A DNA stretch of 32,187 nucleotides from the NCBI GenBank assembly GCA_047921075.1, contig JBLRWS010000030.1, positions 1-32,187 on the forward strand. Direction: 5' to 3'. The first letter of the stretch is position 1. The number at the start of each line of letters is the position of its first letter. This document shows positions 7,145 through 15,813 of this stretch, piece after piece. A program made the translations under genes and the position numbers. Source of the stretch: JBLRWS01 sp047921075 (GTDB taxonomy: Bacteria; Bacteroidota; Rhodothermia; Balneolales; Balneolaceae). Under the pieces are notes generated by a model. That model did no database searches. It was not told where the DNA came from and saw nothing but the letters and a program-made list of their open reading frames with translations.

Positions 7145-7465
7145 CTATCGGTTCGGGGTTAATCGTTTTAAAGTGAGAAAAGACAAGAATGTTTCATTAA
7201 AAATCCGGATTACAATTCCTTGGCTCTTGTCGCGCCGTGCGACTCGAGCCACACCCCATCGGTCATCTTCATCCCCGGCTATCAATTCAGAGGGGTTATC
7301 AGGTATAGGCTCTGCGTGATGATTTCGAAGAAATTGAAGAACATCGAAAACTTTTCTTTTGGGAACGTTGAGTTTTGTTGTCAGCACTCTTTCTAACTCT
7401 TGTAACGAATGGAAAAAGGGCGATGAACATAACAAATATGTTAAACTATGTCCCGCAGATGGCAT
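7145..7465 (-). pseudogene. degraded PIN-domain toxin-like fragment
   Basis: A 106-codon minus-strand frame whose middle (LQELERVLTTKLNVPKRKVFDVLQFLRNH through PSELIAGDEDDRW) resembles the central and C-terminal part of PIN-family toxins of type II toxin-antitoxin systems, in which a DPDDxxxLA-type motif supplies an acidic active-site residue. The N-terminal DTNVL motif is absent, and after DEDDRW the sequence no longer follows the family, suggesting frameshift and truncation. No antitoxin gene is next to it. It fills most of the 378-bp gap between the DUF4382 gene and thrC. The family assignment is by eye; a non-coding explanation remains possible. Confidence 0.45.
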
Positions 7466-7502
7466 TTGGAGCGGCTATTCGATACTCTTTAAAAAAAACT
7501 GA

Positions 7503-8726
7503 ATGCTGTTGCCTATGTCTGAATCTGCCACTACAACACTGACCCATCTGGAATGCTCTAAAACAGGCAAATCGTATGCTGCCGATACACTACAAACGGT
7601 GAGTGAAGCCGGTGCCCCGTTGCTGGCACGTTACGATCTTGAAAAAGCGGCCGCCACGATGACTCCGCACACTCTCAAGAACCGCCGCCGCGACATGTGG
7701 CGTTACAGCGAAGTAATGCCTCAACAGGATTATGTTCGCCTCTGTTCGCTTGGCGAAGGGGGCACGCCGTTGCGCATGATGAAACGTGCCAAAAAGGAGG
7801 CTGGATTTGGGAACCTGTACATGAAAGATGAGAGTGTGAACCCGACCGGCTCGTTCAAAGCGCGCGGACTCGCGGCAGCCGTCAATGCCGCACTGGAGCG
7901 AGGCGTTCGTGCCTTTGCCATTCCTACGGCCGGAAACGCGGGGGGTGCCCTGGCCGCCTATGCAGCTGCAGCCGGTGCGGAAGCTCACATCTTTATGCCG
8001 GCCGATACACCCAGGGCGTTTCAGCTGGAGTGCCGCGCCGCCGGCGCCTCGGTAGAACTGATTGACGGTTTGATAGGCGATTGCGGTGCTGAGCTGCGAA
8101 AACAAGACGATGCCGGCCACTGGTTTGATGTGTCTACCCTCAAAGAGCCGTACCGGCTGGAAGGGAAAAAGACGATGGGCTACGAGCTGTTTGATCAGTT
8201 TGACGGTTCGCTGCCCGATGTGATTATCTATCCAACCGGAGGCGGAACCGGACTTATTGGTATGTGGAAAGCATTTCAGGAGATGGAAGAGATGGGGTGG
8301 ATCGGCTCCGAACGCCCCCGCATGGTGGTGGTACAATCAGACGGATGTGCACCGATCGTACGCGCGTGGGAACGCGGTGAGCGGGAGGCCGATTATTGGG
8401 AGAACGCAGCCACGCACGCTTCGGGACTCCGGGTACCCTCGGCGATCGGCGACTTCCTTATTTTGGATGCTCTTCGCGAAAGCGGCGGTGAAGCCGTGGC
8501 CGTTTCCGACCGGGAGATGATGCACTATACCCACGAACTGGCCCGGCTAAGCGGCATTTTTCCCGCCCCGGAAGGGGGCGCCACACTGGCGGCACTGGTG
8601 CGGTTGCAGGAGCAGGGCAAGGTTGATTCGGATGAGCGGGTGGTGCTGTTTAACACCGGAAGCGGGTATAAGTATTTGGAAGCGTTTGAGTGGTATGAGA
8701 AAGCCATTCTGGAGATGGAAAGCTAA
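7503..8726 (+). CDS. thrC: threonine synthase
   Basis: PLP-dependent fold-type II enzyme converting O-phosphohomoserine to threonine in the cytoplasm. The 407-residue protein has LGEGGTPL (84-91), the Schiff-base Lys119 in SVNPTGSFKARG, PTAGNAGGALAAYAAAAG, and the phosphate-binding loop PTGGGTGLIGMWK. The N-terminal region aligns with the zinc-ribbon-like segment of this subfamily (THLECSKTGKSY, then APLLARYDLE) but keeps only one of its cysteines. Start ATG at 7503; a second ATG four codons later (MSESATTTLT) is equally possible. It stands alone on the plus strand and ends 14 bp from the convergent mgsA gene. Confidence 0.94.
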   Translation: MLLPMSESATTTLTHLECSKTGKSYAADTLQTVSEAGAPLLARYDLEKAAATMTPHTLKNRRRDMWRYSEVMPQQDYVRLCSLGEGGTPLRMMKRAKKEAGFGNLYMKDESVNPTGSFKARGLAAAVNAALERGVRAFAIPTAGNAGGALAAYAAAAGAEAHIFMPADTPRAFQLECRAAGASVELIDGLIGDCGAELRKQDDAGHWFDVSTLKEPYRLEGKKTMGYELFDQFDGSLPDVIIYPTGGGTGLIGMWKAFQEMEEMGWIGSERPRMVVVQSDGCAPIVRAWERGEREADYWENAATHASGLRVPSAIGDFLILDALRESGGEAVAVSDREMMHYTHELARLSGIFPAPEGGATLAALVRLQEQGKVDSDERVVLFNTGSGYKYLEAFEWYEKAILEMES

Positions 8727-8740
8727 AGTCACCCCATCCC

Positions 8741-9223
8741 TCACTCATAACTCTTCAACCGCTTTCCATAATCCACAAGGTAGCGCTCGTAGGTTTTGTC
8801 CATCAGCGGAGAGGTGATTAAAAAATCGGCCGAGGCGCGGTCGCAGGCAAGGGGAATATTGTAGACAATGGCAATGCGCAGCAGCGCTTTTACATCCACA
8901 TCGTGTGGTTGTGCCTGCAGCGGATCCCAAAAAAAGATCAGAATATCGAGGTTGTTCTCGGCTATAGCCGCGCCAATCTGCAAGTCGCCGCCCAGAGGGC
9001 CGCTCATAAAACGATGTACAGGAAGCCCCAATTTGTCGGAAATCAGCCCGCCGGTGGTTCCGGTGCCGTAGAGATCGTGCTGCATTAAAATATCGCGGTT
9101 ATAATCGGCCCAATCGATCAGATCCATTTTGCGAAAATCGTGAGCCACCAGGCCAATGCGTTTCTTTCGCCCCATGGTGGAGCTGTGCGAGGCGATGTTG
9201 GGGTGAGAGGGGAGCTCTTTCAT
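8741..9223 (-). CDS. mgsA: methylglyoxal synthase
   Basis: Converts dihydroxyacetone phosphate to methylglyoxal and phosphate, a bypass of lower glycolysis. The 160-residue protein carries the phosphate-binding GTGTTG (53-58) and SGPLGGDLQIG (74-84, including catalytic Asp80). FFWDPLQAQPHDVDVKALLRIA contains Asp100, His107 and Asp110, equivalent to residues required in the E. coli enzyme. IPLACDRASADFLITSP is the closing motif. The start at 9223 gives a 16-residue extension before MGRKKRIGLVAHD; the internal Met17 is a plausible alternative start. It lies 72 bp downstream of the cyclase gene on the same strand and could be co-transcribed with it. Confidence 0.95.
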   Translation of the reverse strand: MKELPSHPNIASHSSTMGRKKRIGLVAHDFRKMDLIDWADYNRDILMQHDLYGTGTTGGLISDKLGLPVHRFMSGPLGGDLQIGAAIAENNLDILIFFWDPLQAQPHDVDVKALLRIAIVYNIPLACDRASADFLITSPLMDKTYERYLVDYGKRLKSYE

Positions 9224-9295
9224 AGAGAATACAGTTGAATTAACAGTTCCTCTACGATAGAAAGAAAATGGAAGAAATGGCGACTTTTTCTATGG

Positions 9296-11122
9296 TTAAA
9301 CCACAAGCCGCAACGGTGTGGAGGCGAGACTCAGGCTTTTGGCTCGCAGTGGGTCGGCCCCGACTTCTTTAAGGGGGATATCCACGTTGCGGATGTTTAC
9401 GGTTTTGCCAAGTTCGTCAAGCAGTGTTTGCAATTCTAAATCCTGAAAAGCCTTACCCGATACAATCAGCTCCTCCGAGGAAGCTTGATCAATCAGCCGA
9501 GCGGCCAGGTTGATCGTGTTTCCAAAGAAATCGAGGCGATTATTGAGGGTCAAAACCCGGCAATCGCCCACATGAATGCTCCCCTTTAGCTTGATAGATT
9601 CCGAGATGCTGCCCGATTGTTTAAAGGTTTGCTGTGCCCGATGAAACGCGCGAAGGGCATCGGCCGGTTTTTGGAATACGGCCATGATGGAATCGCCGAT
9701 GGTTTTGATAATTCCGCCCCGTTCTTCCGAAACAATCATCCGAAGTGTTTCAAAATGATCGAGTACCTGCCCGATGGCCTGCTCTTCGCCGGCTTTATGA
9801 TAGAGCGAGGTGGAGTTGAGGATATCGGTAAATAAAACCGTCATGTCGCTGACTTTGATCTGCACTTTATCGCGCAGTGTTTCCCGGGGAAAGAGGTTTT
9901 GGAACAGTTGCAGCGACGCAATTTCGGTAGCGGATGTACCGTAGCTCTTCAGGTCGGTATCTTCCATAATCACAAACAGCCGGCGGTCGCTCTGATTATG
10001 AATCACCATGTTGGCGTCGGGCGAAAGGATTACCGAGGCGTAGTTCCGGGTGTTTGGCGAGAGTTTTAGCGAGGCGTATTCCATGCCGCCTTCCTCTACT
10101 CTTGCTTCAATTTCAATATCGAGTTCGTCGGAGTACAGTTTGTACACACCGGGTGTTAATTTTAGCTTTACGAACCGCCGTTGCCCCGGATAAAGGAACT
10201 GGTGAAGCTTGATGTGAGGCCGCTCCATGGGGTTGCCCACGCAGTAGGTCTTTTCGTCGAGCCTGCGAACCAACGGGTGCGGTTTAAAAACAAGATGTAC
10301 GTGATTGTGAACATCTACATCAAACTCGGCTTGACAGGAGCGGCAATACAGCGGGTCGGTTAGTTCGTACAGATGTGGAACCGATTGGATGGACTGCCGG
10401 CAGGAAGGACAGCTAATCGTCCATTCAAAATTGACATACTGCAGGTTGGCAGCGTGAAGCAGTACGTGCAGTACTTCGTTAAGAGGCACATTCCAACGCT
10501 GCGATAGCTCAAGTGCGTGAAACTGGTGGAGTTCGTGATCATTGCCCTGTTCAAGATGGTGAATGAACCGATGAGAAAGCCCCGGATAACCCGATCGTTC
10601 GCTCAGTGTGGAGCGGCGCAGGGCAGACTTCTGCCGGTCGCGTAAAAATGAGAACCACCGTGTTTTGTCTGCGTGTTTTGCCCCCTGATCGTAATATTCG
10701 ATGATGCGCCGCAGTTTCGATCGAAACCGGTTTCCAAACGCATATTTTGCATAAAGCCGGCCCGAAAGGTGGTGCGCTTCACCCGCAATTTTAAAGGTAA
10801 TTTTGGTTCCCTGATCGGTTTCCACCATATCAAGGCTGATCAGTAGATAACGGAAAGCTCCCGCTTTGTAATTGCGTTTTACGCTTAGGTGATAGGGCGC
10901 TTCCCATTTGTAGGGCTGCTCTTCCCACACCTCCAGCCGGTGAAGCTGTTCGTAAGTAAATTCGCGATGCCCCTTGGGTAAGTGATGAGATATCGCCGCT
11001 TCCTGGATGGGAAGTTGCCCCAGGGCCTGAAACAACCGATTGGTATCGGCCAGCAGAGGCCACAGTGTTTCCGGATCAGATTTTGCCCGAAAGGTCCATC
11101 GTATGTTAAACAGTTTTTCCAA
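9296..11122 (-). CDS. multidomain class III adenylate cyclase (SRPBCC-like, zinc ribbon, catalytic)
   Basis: A 608-residue predicted cytoplasmic cyclase making cAMP. Residues about 1-145 look like an SRPBCC lipid-binding-type fold (FRAKSDPETLWPLLADTNRL). A middle region contains a four-Cys zinc ribbon (Cys238, Cys241, Cys260, Cys263) and beta-rich DUF5939-like sequence. Residues about 425-570 are a class III catalytic domain. Metal Asp433 lies in FTDILNST and Asp477 in KTIGDS, and Asn538 and Arg542 in GNTINLAARL are the transition-state pair. Lys473 and Asp531 occupy the substrate-selecting positions and favour ATP over GTP. No membrane segment is seen. The only usable start is TTG at 11120-11122, since an in-frame stop lies seven codons upstream. 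It is divergent from ndk. Confidence 0.9.
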   Translation of the reverse strand: MEKLFNIRWTFRAKSDPETLWPLLADTNRLFQALGQLPIQEAAISHHLPKGHREFTYEQLHRLEVWEEQPYKWEAPYHLSVKRNYKAGAFRYLLISLDMVETDQGTKITFKIAGEAHHLSGRLYAKYAFGNRFRSKLRRIIEYYDQGAKHADKTRWFSFLRDRQKSALRRSTLSERSGYPGLSHRFIHHLEQGNDHELHQFHALELSQRWNVPLNEVLHVLLHAANLQYVNFEWTISCPSCRQSIQSVPHLYELTDPLYCRSCQAEFDVDVHNHVHLVFKPHPLVRRLDEKTYCVGNPMERPHIKLHQFLYPGQRRFVKLKLTPGVYKLYSDELDIEIEARVEEGGMEYASLKLSPNTRNYASVILSPDANMVIHNQSDRRLFVIMEDTDLKSYGTSATEIASLQLFQNLFPRETLRDKVQIKVSDMTVLFTDILNSTSLYHKAGEEQAIGQVLDHFETLRMIVSEERGGIIKTIGDSIMAVFQKPADALRAFHRAQQTFKQSGSISESIKLKGSIHVGDCRVLTLNNRLDFFGNTINLAARLIDQASSEELIVSGKAFQDLELQTLLDELGKTVNIRNVDIPLKEVGADPLRAKSLSLASTPLRLVV

Positions 11123-11175
11123 GCGGGTTCGGTTTTTTGATCAGCGAAAATGTCGAGTTTCTATGGAGATTGCCG

Positions 11176-11183
11176 TATCTTTG
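11176..11183 (+). promoter_or_regulatory. candidate -7 element for ndk
   Basis: TATCTTTG is an exact match to the Bacteroidota -7 consensus TAnnTTTG, 48 bp before the ndk start in the divergent cyclase-ndk spacer. No clear -33 TTG lies at the expected distance, so support is partial. Confidence 0.5.
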
Positions 11184-11231
11184 CATCTATTAATAAGAGT
11201 ACTCAAACCCTAATTTGTTACAAAAAATCTT

Positions 11232-11663
11232 ATGGCTGTTGAACGCACCCTTACCATTTTGAAGCCCGACTGTGTCCGAAAAAACCTCATTGGAGAGGTT
11301 ACCAAACGAATTCAGGATGCCGGATTCACCGTTTTAGCAATGAAAATGACCCGCCTCACCAAAGAGACCGCCGGCGGATTTTACGCGGTTCATAAAGAGC
11401 GTCCGTTTTTTGGAGAGCTGGTAGAGTTTATGAGCAGCGGCCCCTGTGTGCCGATGATTCTGGAAAAGGAGAATGCCATTGCCGATTTTCGTGAACTGAT
11501 TGGTGCTACCAATCCCGCTGAGGCAGAAAAAGGAACCATTCGGGCCGATTTTGCCGACAGCTTGGGTGAAAATATCGTGCACGGTTCCGACTCCGTTGAA
11601 AACGGAAAAATTGAAGCAGCCTACTTTTTCCCTGAATCGGACGTAGTGGCCAACCTGGCCTGA
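11232..11663 (+). CDS. ndk: nucleoside diphosphate kinase
   Basis: Transfers the gamma phosphate between nucleoside triphosphates and diphosphates through a phosphohistidine. The 143-residue protein matches the family end to end: RTLTILKPDCVRKNLIG at the start, TNPAEAEKGTIRADFADS, and ENIVHGSDS with the phospho-acceptor His117. Length is standard. Transcribed alone from a spacer with a TAnnTTTG element and ended by a strong hairpin terminator, so it is probably monocistronic. Confidence 0.98.
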   Translation: MAVERTLTILKPDCVRKNLIGEVTKRIQDAGFTVLAMKMTRLTKETAGGFYAVHKERPFFGELVEFMSSGPCVPMILEKENAIADFRELIGATNPAEAEKGTIRADFADSLGENIVHGSDSVENGKIEAAYFFPESDVVANLA

Positions 11664-11701
11664 TTATGAGCCGGTATTGTGGCTCAGAATTATGAGTAGT
11701 C

Positions 11702-11737
11702 AAAAAGCCGAAGGAGAGATCTCCTTCGGCTTTTTTT
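11702..11737 (+). terminator. Rho-independent terminator of ndk
   Basis: AAAAAGCCGAAGGAGA and TCTCCTTCGGCTTTTT form a near-perfect stem of up to 16 bp separated by two bases, followed by a run of seven Ts. It lies 38 bp after the ndk stop. Confidence 0.95.
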
Positions 11738-11898
11738 ATGGCTGCTTCAAATCGATAGGATTGACACGCAGTGGTGAGGGAAATCAGAACGGGTTGGCAA
11801 GCCGGATAAATTTATCTATTCTAAAACGAATCCCCGGCCGTCTGTTTTTTTGGATGAAGTACATAAACAAGACATCGTTTATCTGACCGTATTAACCC

Positions 11899-13245
11899 AT
11901 GAGAGCTTACCGTAAAAACCGGAATGATTGTCGAACGCTGAACATTCGTAAAACCTGTAGCGTGCGGCACAACCTGTTTGTTTTTCCCAAGCCTCGGTTT
12001 CATCATAGTAAGTCTGTATATCGGAGATTACTGTCTGTTCTATCGGTAAGTCTGCTGTTTCTGGGCTGTTCACAGGAGCCGGCGGCGGAGCGTGTTCAGG
12101 ACAGGGAGGCGGCCGATCACATCCGGCTTCTTGAGGAGATTCCCGAACACGTTCTGGAGGTGGAGAATCTGACTGTTTATCCGGGAGATTCAGAGCCGAT
12201 GTACCGCATGGAACTGATTCCGGAGGTGAGGTTTGACGATGCAGACGGGCCCTATCTGTTCAGAGTTCTTGGTTCCGTTGTGGACGACCGTAATCAGGTG
12301 GTTGTTTGGGGTACAAATACATCCTACGAGCAGTCTCTGCACGCTTATACCACGGAAGGCACGCACCTTGCCCGGATCGGCAGGCAGGGAGAAGGCCCGG
12401 GGGAATATAGGACTATTGTTGGGCTATTTGTAAAAGGGTCTACACTGTTCGTGGTAGACGCCACCAATTCGCGCCTCAATGAATATGCCACTGCCGATTT
12501 CTCTGTGCTGCGTTCCACACATATCGAGCAGTGGGACAGTGGCGATGGCTATAGGTTTGGATATGTATGGCCAAGAAGTGACGGTCATTACTGGCTGCAA
12601 TTTACGGATCCACGAACTACGCTCGGCAGACTCTCGGCCCGCTTTCAGATCATGGATCGGGAGGGAAACAGCGTACAAGATCCATCGCTCACCATTCCCG
12701 GCAGCTTTAGAATTCAGGTTGGGGAGTCGATGCGCCCGATCATGCCGCTATCGTTTCTGGGCAGAACCGTGCAAACGTTTTCCGGTAAAGATGAATTATA
12801 TACCGCCTGGAGCCAGGATTTTTTAATCCGAAGGTACGATGCAAATGGCGTCTACCAATCCGCTTTTTACTATCCCATCCGAGGCTTGCCGTTCAATCTT
12901 GAAGAGCACACGGAGTCCAACATATTCAGCCCCTCCACACGCGATATAGAGAGGGCGTTTGCCGCGATCGATCAGGAGCTGCCGGAAACCGGTCCGGTGG
13001 TGGATATGCTGATGGTTGACGACGAAAGCAGGATCTGGGCCGCGGTGCCGATGGATGGACGCCGGGAGATGGTGGAATGGTGGATTCTTGAGCAATCGGG
13101 CGAACTGCTGGCGAAGCTACAGCGCCCGGTGGCCCATCGCATCTTCGATATCAAAGACGGGTACCTGTACGGCAAGGAGGTTGATGAGGAGACGGGTGAA
13201 GAGGTTTTGGTGAAGTACCGGATGGAATTCAGGAAGGCGCGATGA
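11899..13245 (+). CDS. 6-bladed beta-propeller lipoprotein
   Basis: Predicted envelope lipoprotein of 448 residues. A basic-hydrophobic signal (YRRLLSVLSVSLLFLGC) ends in a lipobox with Cys57. No ATG, GTG or TTG lies closer to it in frame, so the ATG at 11899 is kept despite an unusually long 40-residue N-region. The body is made of beta-strand repeats and contains IGRQGEGPGEYR near residue 160, the signature loop of 6-bladed beta-propeller proteins common in Bacteroidota. Further blade-like strands (LHAYTTEGTHLARIG, LFVVDATNSRLNEY, RIWAAVP) follow. Ligand and role are unknown. A related gene follows 73 bp downstream on the same strand. Confidence 0.85.
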   Translation: MRAYRKNRNDCRTLNIRKTCSVRHNLFVFPKPRFHHSKSVYRRLLSVLSVSLLFLGCSQEPAAERVQDREAADHIRLLEEIPEHVLEVENLTVYPGDSEPMYRMELIPEVRFDDADGPYLFRVLGSVVDDRNQVVVWGTNTSYEQSLHAYTTEGTHLARIGRQGEGPGEYRTIVGLFVKGSTLFVVDATNSRLNEYATADFSVLRSTHIEQWDSGDGYRFGYVWPRSDGHYWLQFTDPRTTLGRLSARFQIMDREGNSVQDPSLTIPGSFRIQVGESMRPIMPLSFLGRTVQTFSGKDELYTAWSQDFLIRRYDANGVYQSAFYYPIRGLPFNLEEHTESNIFSPSTRDIERAFAAIDQELPETGPVVDMLMVDDESRIWAAVPMDGRREMVEWWILEQSGELLAKLQRPVAHRIFDIKDGYLYGKEVDEETGEEVLVKYRMEFRKAR

Positions 13246-13318
13246 ACTCAAATAACGATACATGTACTGCCGGGGCACCAAAAGCCGCAAAGATGGATTA
13301 ACTCGAAAATACTGCACC

Positions 13319-14467
13319 ATGAGATATACTGTGGCAAGCACCGTTCTGTTCATGTTTATGTTGGCCGTTGGATGTGATTCCAATGACCCATTGGAAAGAG
13401 AACCGGACGTTATGTTACTGGAAGAGTATAAAACAGTGATTTCGTTTGACGATCACGTATTGGGTTCACCGGCAATCCTCAAATACAACGACGCACATCT
13501 GTTTGTGTATGATTCTCAGTTAAAGAAGGTGCTAAAAATAGATCTTCAGGGTACCGTAGTGAATGAATATGGCGGGGAAGGCCGCGGCCCCGGGGAATTT
13601 GTGGGTGTTTCCGATTTCTTTTTGGCAGATGGGGAACTGTACATTGTGGATCTCAATCAGTTTTTGATTCACGTGTTTGAACAGGAAGGCCGTTTTAACT
13701 CCTCGTTCGCGTTCACCCCACCGGCGAACAGGCTGCCTCCGCCCGCTCCGCTTCCACCCACCCCGCCCCATATTGAACGCTTTGTGGGATCTGCATTTAT
13801 GTACAATTTTGATAATCAAACTCATGTAACTCCGGGTGGTGATGTTCTTCTGCCGGTGGCATCTGCTCCCGATGCCACGGTTTTATACGAAGTAAACGAC
13901 CGGCAGGGGAATGTACATGCATCCATTGGTAACGTACCGGAGAGGGATCGATTTACTGTGGATTTCCGCGACTACAGAAGCGCTATTGCCAACCGCGAAG
14001 TGCCGGCTGTTTCCAGGTTGAACACGTTTTTGGTAAGGGACAAATCGAACCCGAAAGAGTATTTTTTGATCTACAGTGCCATTCCAAAAATTGAAAAATA
14101 TAATCTCTCTGGTGCCAAATTGTGGGAAACAGAGATTCCGCTAAATCAGGAGATCGAATCCGTCGAGAGGTTCTTTTATGAGTCAGCCGATTACATTTTG
14201 GACATTGTGGATATGATTATCCCGCTCAGAAAATACAGGGCCGGTGTAAGTAGCCGAAACGGTGAGCTGTATCTTGCTACACACGCCTATTCTGAAGATG
14301 ATAAGAGGCTGACCCTGCACCACTTTTCGGGCTCTGGTGTGTTACAGAGAAGAATTCAACTGACATCAGACACCGCGTTTTTACCGATTTTTGATGTAGA
14401 CCACGCGGCCGGCACGCTGTTTATTGCAACGGAAGATGCGGAGATCCGGGCCTATCGCATGCCGTGA
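13319..14467 (+). CDS. 6-bladed beta-propeller lipoprotein (tandem relative of upstream gene)
   Basis: Predicted lipoprotein of 382 residues when started at the ATG at 13319, which gives the clean signal MRYTVASTVLFMFMLAVGC with Cys19 as the lipidated residue; an upstream ATG at 13262 adds 19 residues without a signal-like pattern. It shares the blade motif (YGGEGRGPGEFVG, near residue 85) and the layout of strands with the gene before it, so the two probably arose by duplication. A proline-rich segment, PPANRLPPPAPLPPTPPH, lies near residues 137-154, within the propeller. No catalytic motif is recognised. It is convergent with fabF, with no clear terminator in the 98-bp gap. Confidence 0.85.
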   Translation: MRYTVASTVLFMFMLAVGCDSNDPLEREPDVMLLEEYKTVISFDDHVLGSPAILKYNDAHLFVYDSQLKKVLKIDLQGTVVNEYGGEGRGPGEFVGVSDFFLADGELYIVDLNQFLIHVFEQEGRFNSSFAFTPPANRLPPPAPLPPTPPHIERFVGSAFMYNFDNQTHVTPGGDVLLPVASAPDATVLYEVNDRQGNVHASIGNVPERDRFTVDFRDYRSAIANREVPAVSRLNTFLVRDKSNPKEYFLIYSAIPKIEKYNLSGAKLWETEIPLNQEIESVERFFYESADYILDIVDMIIPLRKYRAGVSSRNGELYLATHAYSEDDKRLTLHHFSGSGVLQRRIQLTSDTAFLPIFDVDHAAGTLFIATEDAEIRAYRMP

Positions 14468-14565
14468 CGTGCCGCATCTGAGCAGAGATGTAGATTTGTG
14501 GGGCGTCGCCTTACCATAGGGGAGAACGAAACACAGATTGCCCCCGAAAGGCGTGGCTGCACTGC

Positions 14566-15813
14566 CTACACCTTCTTAAACACCGCAATTGCATTATGTC
14601 CGCCAAAGCCGAAGTTATTGCTCATGGAGGCGCGTACCGTGGTTTCGCGGGCGTCGCCGAGTACAATATCGATGCGCTCCGGTATTTTGGGGTCGATGGT
14701 CTCGGTATTGATGGTAGGCGGGATGATGTTGTGCTTCACAGAGAGTGCCGAGAGCACGGCTTCGGCCGCCCCTGCGGCACCCAGCAGGTGACCGGTCATC
14801 GACTTGGTACCGCTGATGACGGGACGTTTGTCCGACTTTTCATAGAGTTTATTGATGGCGATGGTTTCGCTGATATCGCCAACCGGTGTGGAGGTGGAAT
14901 GGGTATTGATGTAATCCACATCATCGGGGCTGAGGCCGGCTTCTTCAAGGGCAAGCTGCATTCCTTTCAGTGCCCCCACACCCTCGGGATGGGTTGCTGT
15001 AAGGTGATAGGCATCGGCGGTCATGGCCGCACCCACAACTTCGGCATAGATGTTGGCACCCCGTGCTTTGGCGTGCTCATACTCTTCCAGCACCAGTGCA
15101 CAAGCTCCTTCACCCATCACAAAGCCGTCGCGATCGGGGTCAAATGGCCGCGATGCGGTCTTGGGAGATTCGTTTCGGGTGCTCATCGCTTTCATAGCGG
15201 TAAACCCACCGATGGTTGCTTCGGTAACGGGCGCTTCGGACCCGCCGGTAATCACCGCCTTTACCTTGCCGAGCCGAATGTAGTTAAACGCATCCATAAT
15301 GGCTGTGTTTGAACTGGCACAGGCGCTAATGGTGGTGTAATTCATCCCCATCAGGCCAAACTTCATGGAGATCATACCTGAAGCCATATTGGGAATCAGG
15401 CGGGGCACAAAGAACGGGCTGAACCGCGGATTGTAACCTCCCAGTGTATACTGTTTTACCTCATCTTCGAAGGTGCCCATGCCGCCCTGTCCGGTTCCCC
15501 ATATCACGCCAAAGTCGAACGGATCTACCCGCCCGATGTCGATACCTGCATCTGCCCACGCCTCGGCCGCGGCATACAACCCGTACTGCGTAAATGGATC
15601 GGAGCGTTTCATCTCGTTACGATCCACATACTTGCTTAGGTCCACATCATTAAGCTGACAGGCAAAATGGGTCCGGAAACGGGAGGGGTCAAAACGGGTG
15701 ATGGGAGTTGCTCCGCTGACGCCATCAACTGCATTTTTCCAGAAAGTGTTGGTGTCGTTGCCAAGAGGAGTAAGCGATCCGAGGCCGGTAATAACTACAC
15801 GAGGTGCATTCAT
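14566..15813 (-). CDS. fabF: FabF, beta-ketoacyl-ACP synthase II
   Basis: Elongating condensing enzyme of type II fatty acid synthesis. The 415-residue thiolase-fold protein has the catalytic triad Cys165 (TISACASSNT), His305 (YINTHSTSTPVGD) and His342 (SMTGHLLGAAG), plus the C-terminal NNFGFGGHNA motif. The residues after Asn303 read THSTST rather than the more usual AHATST, a mild variation. Length is typical. The ATG at 15813 gives MNAPRVVITGLGSLTPLG. No acpP gene lies upstream, where it often sits; instead there is a structured 110-bp element and an unrelated gene. Confidence 0.96.
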   Translation of the reverse strand: MNAPRVVITGLGSLTPLGNDTNTFWKNAVDGVSGATPITRFDPSRFRTHFACQLNDVDLSKYVDRNEMKRSDPFTQYGLYAAAEAWADAGIDIGRVDPFDFGVIWGTGQGGMGTFEDEVKQYTLGGYNPRFSPFFVPRLIPNMASGMISMKFGLMGMNYTTISACASSNTAIMDAFNYIRLGKVKAVITGGSEAPVTEATIGGFTAMKAMSTRNESPKTASRPFDPDRDGFVMGEGACALVLEEYEHAKARGANIYAEVVGAAMTADAYHLTATHPEGVGALKGMQLALEEAGLSPDDVDYINTHSTSTPVGDISETIAINKLYEKSDKRPVISGTKSMTGHLLGAAGAAEAVLSALSVKHNIIPPTINTETIDPKIPERIDIVLGDARETTVRASMSNNFGFGGHNAIAVFKKV

